The notes beneath the pieces are model-generated. The model did no database searches, was not told the origin of the DNA, and saw only the letters and a program-made list of their open reading frames with translations. A stretch of 6,814 nucleotides of DNA from Candidatus Zixiibacteriota bacterium (GTDB lineage: Bacteria; Zixibacteria; MSB-5A5; RBG-16-43-9). Shown here in pieces: positions 1-5,648 of the stretch. A program made the position numbers and the translations under genes. The stretch lies in assembly GCA_029858245.1 (NCBI GenBank), contig JAOUFL010000129.1, positions 1 to 6,814 on the forward strand, read 5' to 3'. Each line of letters opens with the position of its first letter. Position 1 is the stretch's first letter.

Positions 1-496
1 CCGGAAGTAGCTTTGCCCTTTTACCTCCTATGTATTCATACAGGGGGATTTTTCTGGAGTTAGCGCAGGCTCTGGCAACTGCTAAAGAAACGCCCAGAAT
101 GGCATTCGCTCCCAGGTTCCTTTTATTCTCGGTTCCATCTAACTCCAGAAGGAAATTATCCAGCTTTCTCTGATCGTAGGGGCTAAATTTAGCTCGCAGG
201 AGTTTTGGTTTTATCTTCTTGTTTACATTCTCCACTGCCTTTTGAACCCCCTTACCTGAGTAGCGCTTCATATCACCATCTCTTAACTCCAGAGCCTCGT
301 GCGCGCCAGTGGATGCGCCAGAGGGTACTATAGCTCTTCCTGAGGTACCATCTTTTAGTTGCACCTCTACCTCTATGGTTGGATTTCCCCTCGAATCCAA
401 AACCTCTCTTGCCATGCATTTTATTATAGCATTTTTTGCCACGGATTTTTTCGGGTTTTTCTTTACAGCTTTCCTTTTAATTTTTCCCTTTGCCAT
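1..496 (-). CDS. eno: Enolase (phosphopyruvate hydratase), N-terminal part, with lysine-rich extension
   Basis: Enolase interconverts 2-phosphoglycerate and phosphoenolpyruvate in the cytoplasm (glycolysis) and is often part of the RNA degradosome. The 165 codons present cover the N-terminal capping domain and run off the window edge, so the catalytic barrel is missing. Visible family motifs are REVLDSRGNPT (residues 30-40), the mobile metal-binding loop PSGASTG (58-64), HEALELRDGD (66-75), LDGTENK (119-125) and LGANAILGVSLA (128-139). The start is ATG at 496 with GGAG six nt upstream. This gives about 20 residues more than E. coli enolase, and 10 of the first 21 are Lys or Arg. The alternatives are GTG at codon 19, without a ribosome binding site, and ATG at codon 28, inside the conserved region. 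The gene follows the candidate microprotein by 66 nt. Enolase identity is very secure; the extension depends on the start call. Confidence 0.96.
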   Translation of the reverse strand, partial: MAKGKIKRKAVKKNPKKSVAKNAIIKCMAREVLDSRGNPTIEVEVQLKDGTSGRAIVPSGASTGAHEALELRDGDMKRYSGKGVQKAVENVNKKIKPKLLRAKFSPYDQRKLDNFLLELDGTENKRNLGANAILGVSLAVARACANSRKIPLYEYIGGKRAKLLP

Positions 497-562
497 TCCT
501 CGCTCCAGTTTTAAAAATTAATTTATTTTGTTCTCGAATATAAAAAACTCATATACGATAAT

Positions 563-661
563 TTATATAAGCAAGTTCCGCAAGAGAAAATATCTGTTAA
601 TTTCCAGAAACACTAAAAAAATTAATCCGAAGATTATCAATCCGTACAATCCCGAAATCAT
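563..661 (-). CDS. Candidate 32-residue single-span membrane microprotein
   Basis: I do not recognise this protein. An ATG at 661 is preceded by AGGTGG, three nt away, which is close for a ribosome binding site but strong in sequence. The frame encodes 32 residues. Residues 4-19 are an almost unbroken hydrophobic stretch (GLYGLIIFGLIFLVFL), followed by Glu, Asn and two Arg (residues 20-28), so a single membrane helix with a short charged end is the natural reading. An in-frame TTG six codons upstream could add LLNRWK in front. It sits 91 nt after the VWA gene and 66 nt before enolase, on the same strand, and otherwise fills an unexplained gap. No function is assigned. It could be a chance frame in AT-rich DNA, since hydrophobic codons are T-rich. 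Confidence 0.35.
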   Translation of the reverse strand: MISGLYGLIIFGLIFLVFLEINRYFLLRNLLI

Positions 662-752
662 TTTCCACCTGTTGAGCAAGATAATGGCTATTCTTATTTA
701 TTTTACTGCAGCCCTTATGACGGTATTAAAACTAAAATTTATGGTTCAGAAA

Positions 753-2912
753 TCATAAAAGCTGAAATCTCTTCCTGAAAAACCACTCTAAAGATAAAAG
801 GAGAATAAATAAAAATAAAAGCAGGGGCTGGTTCCAGACAGGTGTCTCTAATGTTTCGACTTTCAATTTTTTCTCCAGGTCCAGGCTTTTTAAAAGGGAG
901 GGGAAATTCTCCGGCTCAAAATATTCACCGCCAGACAGGTGTGATATCTCCCTTAGAAGATCTTTGTCTGGTCTTAACTCCTCATCCTCTATGCTTGTTT
1001 TCTCTACTTTGAATTCCCCGGTGGAGGTTCCAAGTATAAGCTCTTCTTTTCTGGCTTCCCCTTTGAAAATGTACTTGCCCGGAGTCAAGAATGAAAGAGT
1101 AAACGAATAAAACCCGCTCTCCTCTTGAAAAAGGTTAAGGTTCAAAGAATCCTTTTTTTCCACTTCCGGATAGATTTTAACTCTGATATCTGCATCTCTT
1201 ATTTTCTGGTAACTTTCATCCAGGAGTCTGGAGGTAAACTTAATCTCCTCACCCCTTTTGTACACCTCTTTATCTATTGAGACCTTAAACCTTTTCATAT
1301 CCTCTTTGGACAAAAGCCATTTGAAAGAGTTCTCCCAGAATCTCCCGTAGGCGGAATCGCCTTTTCCTATACCCCAGGGTAAGAAATCCCATTTCCACCA
1401 TGGGGAAACACTTAGAATCTCAATTTTGCCTTTCCACAGCACTTTTACCATAATGGCTGGTAAGACCTTTTGTTCTTGACTGGATGTTGCCAGCACCTTC
1501 ACACCATCCTTTCCTGTAAGTGGTATCAGCCTTTCAAAAGGTGGCAGGTTTATCCATAGAGATAAATTCTCCTCTGAATCATCTGAAAGACGGGTAACCG
1601 GATGATGTCTTCCCTCTGGTGTAAGCTTCAGGTTAAAATTCTGAGATAGTGGTATTCCTTCTTTTTTTAGTTGGAAGGGCAGGAAATCAAGCTGGCTTGA
1701 AAGGTCCCCTCTTTCGTAAAAATTCTTGCCCACCAGGATCAGTAAGGAAACACCTTTATCCTGCAGAATGTCTCTTATCTTTTTTTGATTTGCTACCAGG
1801 AAACGAGGAGAATCAAGAAGAACTAACAGATCACATTCCTCAAGCATTTGGTTCAAGCCAATCTTATCTGAAATCCTGTTGCTTGAGTTTGAAATCACTA
1901 AACTCTCAAGAGTTATATCCTTGTTTTCCTTTAGAGCTCTTTTCAGAAAAGTATATTCCCAGTTCAGTTCCTGGGTAACCAAAAGTATCTTAAATCTCTT
2001 TTTAAGAATATTCTGGACAAGATTTCTTCTATTATTCTGCTGAAAGCTCTCCCCTTCAATTTTGGGAACAACTACCTGATACTTATGTATTCCTTCAGGT
2101 CCTGCTTGGATAATAAATCCGGTTTCCTGAACCTCCCCGGAGAAATTGAATTGAAGCTCCTGGCGAGCTAAAACATCCGTACCCTCCTGCAGAATCACCG
2201 GAATCTTAATCTTCCCATAACCTTGATTTTTGACAGTAACCACAATGGTGTCTTTTTCTCCGTAATAGATTACCTCTTCGTACTCCACTTCTTCTATACT
2301 GATATCTTTAAAAGGTACAAACTCACCAACACCTACGGTGTAAATCGGGTCAGGGTAATCTCTGGCAATATCTGCAGGATTTTTACCTTTATTATTTGCC
2401 CCATCGCTGATCAGGATAACTGCAGAAATCCCCTCTCCTTTCAGTTTTTTTCTCAAACCCTCCAGGCTATTTCCGATTGAGGTAACCTCGCCATCTGAAG
2501 GAGGGATTTCTTCCAAGAGATTAAAAGAGCGTAAACTGTCCGAAAAAAGGTAGGTATAAATTTCGGCTTTCGATAATTTTTCTCTAAAATCTTTTTCCTT
2601 CAGGAGTCCCTGCATAATGTCTTTCCTGGTAAGCTTTTGCTCTTTTATATTCATACTCCTGGAGGAATCCAGAAGCAGGGCGATTTTAGGTTTTTCCCGG
2701 AGCCAGAAGGATATTCCAAATATAGTTTCTGCCGTAGCCAGGAAAAGACAAAATAAAGCTATCCATCTTAATAAAAGAAGAAGTGTTTTTTTCCTGCTTG
2801 AAAGAGGTGGAAGCGTATAGCGGTATGAAAAAAAAGCAATCAAAAAAGATAAGATGAAAACTAAAACCAGCAGGTATAAATTCTGAGCTTGAAAATTTAT
2901 CCAGGGTTTCAA
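753..2912 (-). CDS. Membrane-anchored VWA and glutamine-amidotransferase-like domain protein
   Basis: A 719-residue protein with the layout of the bacterial membrane proteins that combine a BatA-like N-terminus, a von Willebrand A domain and a glutamine-amidotransferase-like fold. Two membrane helices (about 12-30 and 43-66) come first. The VWA domain (about 76-198) keeps a full metal-ion-dependent adhesion site: D82-S-S-R-S86, T144 and D170-G171. An Ig/CARDB-like region follows (about 205-290). Then comes an amidotransferase-like alpha/beta domain (about 305-500) in which LLILVGKNFYERGD lacks a nucleophilic Cys, so it is probably not catalytic. A second beta-rich domain (about 541-640), an SGGEYF segment (660-665) and a C-terminal helix (about 695-712) complete it. 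The start is TTG with AGAAGG five nt upstream; no ATG or GTG lies between it and the preceding in-frame stop. A role in envelope protein assembly or sensing is only inferred, because no MoxR or DUF58 partner gene is adjacent. Confidence 0.9.
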   Translation of the reverse strand: MKPWINFQAQNLYLLVLVFILSFLIAFFSYRYTLPPLSSRKKTLLLLLRWIALFCLFLATAETIFGISFWLREKPKIALLLDSSRSMNIKEQKLTRKDIMQGLLKEKDFREKLSKAEIYTYLFSDSLRSFNLLEEIPPSDGEVTSIGNSLEGLRKKLKGEGISAVILISDGANNKGKNPADIARDYPDPIYTVGVGEFVPFKDISIEEVEYEEVIYYGEKDTIVVTVKNQGYGKIKIPVILQEGTDVLARQELQFNFSGEVQETGFIIQAGPEGIHKYQVVVPKIEGESFQQNNRRNLVQNILKKRFKILLVTQELNWEYTFLKRALKENKDITLESLVISNSSNRISDKIGLNQMLEECDLLVLLDSPRFLVANQKKIRDILQDKGVSLLILVGKNFYERGDLSSQLDFLPFQLKKEGIPLSQNFNLKLTPEGRHHPVTRLSDDSEENLSLWINLPPFERLIPLTGKDGVKVLATSSQEQKVLPAIMVKVLWKGKIEILSVSPWWKWDFLPWGIGKGDSAYGRFWENSFKWLLSKEDMKRFKVSIDKEVYKRGEEIKFTSRLLDESYQKIRDADIRVKIYPEVEKKDSLNLNLFQEESGFYSFTLSFLTPGKYIFKGEARKEELILGTSTGEFKVEKTSIEDEELRPDKDLLREISHLSGGEYFEPENFPSLLKSLDLEKKLKVETLETPVWNQPLLLFLFILLLSLEWFFRKRFQLL

Positions 2913-2930
2913 GAAAACCTTCTTTCTAAC

Positions 2931-2963
2931 AAAAAACCACTGCTACGAAACTGTGCAGTGGTT
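2931..2963 (-). terminator. Intrinsic terminator after the polyprenyl synthase gene
   Basis: Read on the minus strand, a perfect 9-bp stem AACCACTGC / GCAGTGGTT encloses an 11-nt loop and runs into a T-tract (six consecutive T, the first two in the stem). It begins 21 nt after the polyprenyl synthase stop codon. It also lies only 18 nt upstream of the VWA gene's TTG start, so read-through or a separate promoter must supply that gene. Confidence 0.8.
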
Positions 2964-2972
2964 GATTAAATC

Positions 2973-2978
2973 ATTATA
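2973..2978 (-). promoter_or_regulatory. Possible -10 box (TATAAT) for the VWA gene
   Basis: A perfect TATAAT lies on the minus strand just after the polyprenyl synthase stop codon. No convincing -35 hexamer is found 16-18 nt upstream (the sequence there is near TCATAC), and there is no TG extension. If used, transcription would begin near 2966, immediately before the terminator-like hairpin. In DNA this AT-rich, a chance TATAAT is plausible. Confidence 0.25.
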
Positions 2979-2984
2979 GAAAAT

Positions 2985-3959
2985 CTATTTATCCCGTATG
3001 AGGATAAATTCAACTAATTTCTTTAAAGAGTTTTTTAATTCCGAATCGTTCAGCTTTGCCACACCCTCTATTGCCTTTTTCCCAAAATCCTCAGCCCTTT
3101 TACGGCTGTATTCTATCCCCCCCTCCTTCTTGACAAAAGAGAGAATCTGAGGAAAATGCTCTGCATTATACCCGCTCTCTAAAATTTCCATTATTTTCTC
3201 CCGGGTCCCATCTACGGAGTTAGATAAAGCGTAAATCAAAGGAAGGGTGATTTTATTTTCCTGCAGGTCATTTCCTAATTCCTTGCCGGTTATTTTCTTA
3301 TCGCCGACCAGATCAAGAAGATCATCAATTATCTGAAAAGATATTCCAAAGTCCTCGCCAAATCCCTTATATATCCTCTGGGTGCTCTCGTCCCTGTCGC
3401 TGATAATGGCTCCGGACTCGCAGGCAACGGAGAACAGGGAAGCGGTTTTATTAGATATGATCTTGATATACGAATCTTCAGTCAGATTATGATTACCCTG
3501 TTCCTGAATCTGTAATAGCTCACCTATGCTAATCCTCTCGGTAGCTTTGGAGATTGCACTCAAAAGTGGCGAGATACCGGTATTGACTAAAATCTTAAAG
3601 GCTTTTGCCAGAAGATAATCTCCCATAAGAACTGAGACTAAATTACTCCACCTGAAATTTACCGAAGCCCTCCCTCTGCGGGTAGTGGACTGATCAATGA
3701 CATCATCGTGCAACAGGGTGGCTGTATGAATCAACTCTATTACCACGGCTGCATCCAAGACCTTGGATTTAACAGAGTTATTATCTTCTCCGGAACTCAA
3801 AAGAACTAATGCCGGTCGAATTCTTTTCCCTTTGCGCTCTAAGAGATATTGAGAGATCTGATAAATCAGAGGTGAATCAGAGGAAAGGTGTTCTTCCAGC
3901 TTCTGTTCAACCTCCTCTAAATCATTTTTTACGGGTAAGAGAATTGAATCCAGATTCAT
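2985..3959 (-). CDS. Long-chain polyprenyl diphosphate synthase (IspB/HepT type)
   Basis: A 324-residue trans-prenyltransferase that extends an allylic diphosphate with isopentenyl diphosphate, most likely making the side chain of a respiratory quinone. GKRIRP (44-49) binds isopentenyl diphosphate. The first aspartate-rich motif is D85-D-V-I-D89, followed by two Arg (94-95) and Gly. The second is D212-D-L-L-D216, with the conserved NKTASLF at 170-176 and GNDLQENKITLPLIYA at 229-244. HTATLLHDDVID around the first motif matches long-chain enzymes such as E. coli IspB. The residues just before it are small (A80, T81), without the aromatic stop residues of short-chain enzymes, but the exact chain length cannot be read from sequence. 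The ATG start at 3959 has AGGGA about seven nt upstream. The gene has its own near-consensus promoter and is followed by an intrinsic terminator, so it may form a one-gene transcript. Confidence 0.94.
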   Translation of the reverse strand: MNLDSILLPVKNDLEEVEQKLEEHLSSDSPLIYQISQYLLERKGKRIRPALVLLSSGEDNNSVKSKVLDAAVVIELIHTATLLHDDVIDQSTTRRGRASVNFRWSNLVSVLMGDYLLAKAFKILVNTGISPLLSAISKATERISIGELLQIQEQGNHNLTEDSYIKIISNKTASLFSVACESGAIISDRDESTQRIYKGFGEDFGISFQIIDDLLDLVGDKKITGKELGNDLQENKITLPLIYALSNSVDGTREKIMEILESGYNAEHFPQILSFVKKEGGIEYSRKRAEDFGKKAIEGVAKLNDSELKNSLKKLVEFILIRDK

Positions 3960-3995
3960 AGAAAAATCCCTGTAATTAAAAATCTATCTCTCCAG

Positions 3996-4037
3996 GTCTC
4001 AGTCTTATCCGAAAAAATATCTAACAACTACCGAGAC
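3996..4037 (-). other. Inverted repeat in the polyprenyl synthase mRNA leader
   Basis: On the minus strand, GTCTCGGT (4037-4030) can pair with ACTGAGAC (4003-3996) over 8 bp with one G-U wobble, around a 26-nt AU-rich loop. It lies within the predicted leader, between the promoter and the ribosome binding site. It is too short to name as a riboswitch and could be fortuitous. Confidence 0.3.
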
Positions 4038-4059
4038 TAATAAAAAACAAATTTTAGAT

Positions 4060-4088
4060 ATAATACCATCAAATTTGCAGATTGTCAA
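4060..4088 (-). promoter_or_regulatory. Near-consensus sigma70-type promoter for polyprenyl synthase
   Basis: On the minus strand a perfect -35 TTGACA (4088-4083) is followed after exactly 17 nt by the -10 box TATTAT (4065-4060). Transcription should begin near 4053, giving a leader of about 95 nt before the ATG at 3959. The DNA just upstream of the -35 box (about 4089-4121) is almost all A and T in runs, resembling an UP element. This is the strongest promoter-like sequence I found in the window. Confidence 0.8.
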
Positions 4089-4117
4089 ACGAAAATTAAG
4101 TCTAAAATTTTTTAAAT

Positions 4118-4139
4118 TTTTGGAAGTGCTTTTGGAGTG
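4118..4139 (-). repeat. Short tandem direct repeat upstream of the promoter
   Basis: On the minus strand CACTCCAAAA (4139-4130) and CACTTCCAAAA (4128-4118) form two near-identical copies, about 11 bp apart, centred near -75 from the predicted start of transcription. Spacing of one helical turn would suit an activator site. It overlaps a 17-bp A/T palindrome (4104-4120). Function is unknown. Confidence 0.3.
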
Positions 4140-4172
4140 TAACCCTTTAGGTTTACCAATAAAGCTATAACT

Positions 4173-4658
4173 TTATGCTCCAGATCTAAATTTTTTCTTC
4201 AACTTTTTCCATACCATCTCCGGGACGAAATGGCTTATATCTCCTTTATTACGTGCGATTTCCTTGATCAAGGTCGAGCTCAAATAGGTATATTTCTCAT
4301 TGGGCATTAAAAAAACCGTTTCTGTTTCAGGAGCAAGTTTGCGGTTCATCAAAGCCATCTGGAACTCATATTCGAAATCTGAAATTGCCCTCAGGCCTCT
4401 AATTATCGCTACTGCTTTAGCCCTGGAGGCAAAGTCAGCTAAAAGTCCTGAAAAAAGCTGAGTTTTTACACCTTTTATACCCTGTATGCTTTCCTTTACC
4501 ATTTTCAACCTCTCATTAGCTGTGAAAAGAGTGGTTTTCTCAGGTTTAGAGGAAATTGCTACTATCAGTACATCAAATAAGTTTTTGGCTCTATAGATTA
4601 AATCTAAATGCCCATTGGTAATCGGGTCAAAAGTCCCGGCATATATCGCTTTTTTCAT
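4173..4658 (-). CDS. coaD: Phosphopantetheine adenylyltransferase
   Basis: CoaD transfers AMP from ATP to 4'-phosphopantetheine, giving dephospho-CoA in the fourth step of coenzyme A synthesis. The 161 residues match the usual family length of about 160. The nucleotidyltransferase signature is complete: GTFDP (8-12) and T14-N-G-H17. I also see the substrate segment IIRGLRAISDFEYE (85-98) with R87 and R90, NRKLAPETET (105-114), and the C-terminal YTYLSSTLIKE (123-133). The ATG at 4658 overlaps the rsmD stop by four nt (ATGA), and its ribosome binding site AAGGAG lies in the last rsmD codons, so translation is likely coupled. rsmD-coaD is a very common bacterial gene pair. No strong terminator follows; only a weak 6-bp AT-rich hairpin surrounds the stop codon. 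Confidence 0.97.
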   Translation of the reverse strand: MKKAIYAGTFDPITNGHLDLIYRAKNLFDVLIVAISSKPEKTTLFTANERLKMVKESIQGIKGVKTQLFSGLLADFASRAKAVAIIRGLRAISDFEYEFQMALMNRKLAPETETVFLMPNEKYTYLSSTLIKEIARNKGDISHFVPEMVWKKLKKKFRSGA

Positions 4659-5218
4659 AAAAGCTCCTTATAATTTGAAGATTTTTTACAAAAGAAAGAG
4701 ACCCGCGTATCCCCGTATTTCCCCTGTTTCAACAAAATAAAATTTAAACCTTTTTCAATTTTCTCTTTTTTATGATGTTCTATAACCAGAATACCATCAG
4801 TATTCAGAAAGCTCTGATAAGCCAAAATATCTATTATTTTCTGGCAGATCCCCTTACCATACGGTGGGTCAGCTAGTATAAGGTCAAAATGTTCTCTTCT
4901 TCCACCTTTTAGAAATTTGAGAACTTCTTTTTTAATTACCACGGTTTTATTTTTAAATCCGAATCTTTCTAAGTTTTTTCGAACAAGGTTTATGCTGGCA
5001 TAAGAATTTTCCACAAACACTACCTTTTCCGCACCTCTGGATAGGGCTTCGATCCCTAAGGCACCGCTACCAGCAAAAAGGTCCAGTACCTTCTTCCCTT
5101 CCACTGATTGAATGACGTTGAAAATCGCTCCTTTTACCTTATCCGAAGTAGGTCTCAGCTTCCCTCTTTTTAAAGAGACCAGTCTCTGTCCTTTTTTATC
5201 GCCTGAGATAACTCGCAA
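4655..5218 (-). CDS. rsmD: 16S rRNA (guanine-966 N2) methyltransferase RsmD
   Basis: RsmD methylates G966 of 16S rRNA (E. coli numbering) using S-adenosylmethionine, acting on the assembled small subunit. The 187 residues have the family layout: N-terminal MRVISGDKKGQRL (1-13), LRPTSDKVKGAIFN (21-34), the SAM-binding loop VLDLFAGSGALGIEALSRGA (44-63) with acidic E70 at the end of the next strand, and catalytic motif IV DPPY (117-120). The start is TTG at 5218. It is favoured because it reproduces the family's conserved MRVI N-terminus and has AGAGGAG upstream, although the gap is only three nt. An in-frame TAG lies just upstream. It follows the ComEA-type gene by 16 nt and overlaps coaD by 4 nt. 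Confidence 0.95.
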   Translation of the reverse strand: MRVISGDKKGQRLVSLKRGKLRPTSDKVKGAIFNVIQSVEGKKVLDLFAGSGALGIEALSRGAEKVVFVENSYASINLVRKNLERFGFKNKTVVIKKEVLKFLKGGRREHFDLILADPPYGKGICQKIIDILAYQSFLNTDGILVIEHHKKEKIEKGLNFILLKQGKYGDTRVSFFCKKSSNYKELL

Positions 5219-5234
5219 TTTCTCCTCTGGATAA

Positions 5235-5645
5235 TCAATCTATGCTTATTTGGTCTTTTATTTTCTCAAACGTTTTAGGCCCTATCCCATTTACTTCCAG
5301 GAGCTCCTCAATGCGGGAGAAACTACCTCTTTTTTCCCTGTAAGTCAAAATCCTTCTACCCAGCTCTTTGCCAATTCCGGGTAAAGAGATAAGCTCTTCC
5401 AGCGTAGCAGTATTTAAGTTTATTTTACTTTCTGATCTATTTGAATCCTTATCCCTGGAATTATTAAAATGTTTTTCAACTGATAGCTGCTCTTTCTCCT
5501 TGGGCCGTTCCCTGTCTAACAAATACTCGGGAGCAAAATCAGGATGATACCTTTTATAAAGTGTAACCCCGCTCCCCATTATAAGAACCAACACTATAAA
5601 GACTATGGCTTTTGATTCCTGAGGTGTAAAGCTAAAAAAATCCAT
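5235..5645 (-). CDS. ComEA-type helix-hairpin-helix protein with N-terminal membrane anchor
   Basis: A 136-residue protein with an N-terminal membrane helix (about 12-30), a charged linker (31-74) and one tandem helix-hairpin-helix domain (75-134). The domain shows the family signature INLNTATLEEL (75-85), then the two hairpins LPGIG (88-92) and VNGIG (118-122). ComEA proteins bind double-stranded DNA non-specifically at the outer face of the inner membrane during DNA uptake. No other competence genes are visible, so a competence role here is inferred from the domain alone. The ATG at 5645 lies three nt after the stop of the M28 gene (TAA, AAA, ATG). The sequence before it is all A and T with no ribosome binding site, so translation probably depends on ribosomes finishing the upstream gene. 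Confidence 0.9.
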   Translation of the reverse strand: MDFFSFTPQESKAIVFIVLVLIMGSGVTLYKRYHPDFAPEYLLDRERPKEKEQLSVEKHFNNSRDKDSNRSESKINLNTATLEELISLPGIGKELGRRILTYREKRGSFSRIEELLEVNGIGPKTFEKIKDQISID

Positions 5646-5648
5646 TTT

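Noticed and set aside
309..521. Plus-strand open frame of 70 codons opposite enolase
   Set aside because: It is antisense to the enolase motifs, which are unmistakable on the minus strand.
555..583. Possible eno promoter on the minus strand, TTGCGG, 17 nt, TATCGT
   Set aside because: Both boxes match the consensus poorly (TATCGT especially), and it would overlap the end of the candidate microprotein. In DNA this AT-rich it is not distinguishable from chance.
528..758. Plus-strand open frame of 76 codons in the gap upstream of eno
   Set aside because: It starts at TTG without a ribosome binding site, has the Asn/Ile/Lys-rich makeup of translated AT-rich DNA, overlaps the end of the VWA gene and opposes the direction of every other gene. 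The minus-strand microprotein is the better candidate.
1649..2820. Three plus-strand open frames inside the VWA gene (starting 1649, 2223 and 2617)
   Set aside because: They are shadows of a well-supported coding frame with recognisable domains, and they show no motif of their own.
4141..4178. Hairpins after coaD (ATAAAG/CTTTAT and an imperfect GTAAACC/GGGTTAC) as a terminator
   Set aside because: The stems are short or mismatched and no T-tract follows on the minus strand.
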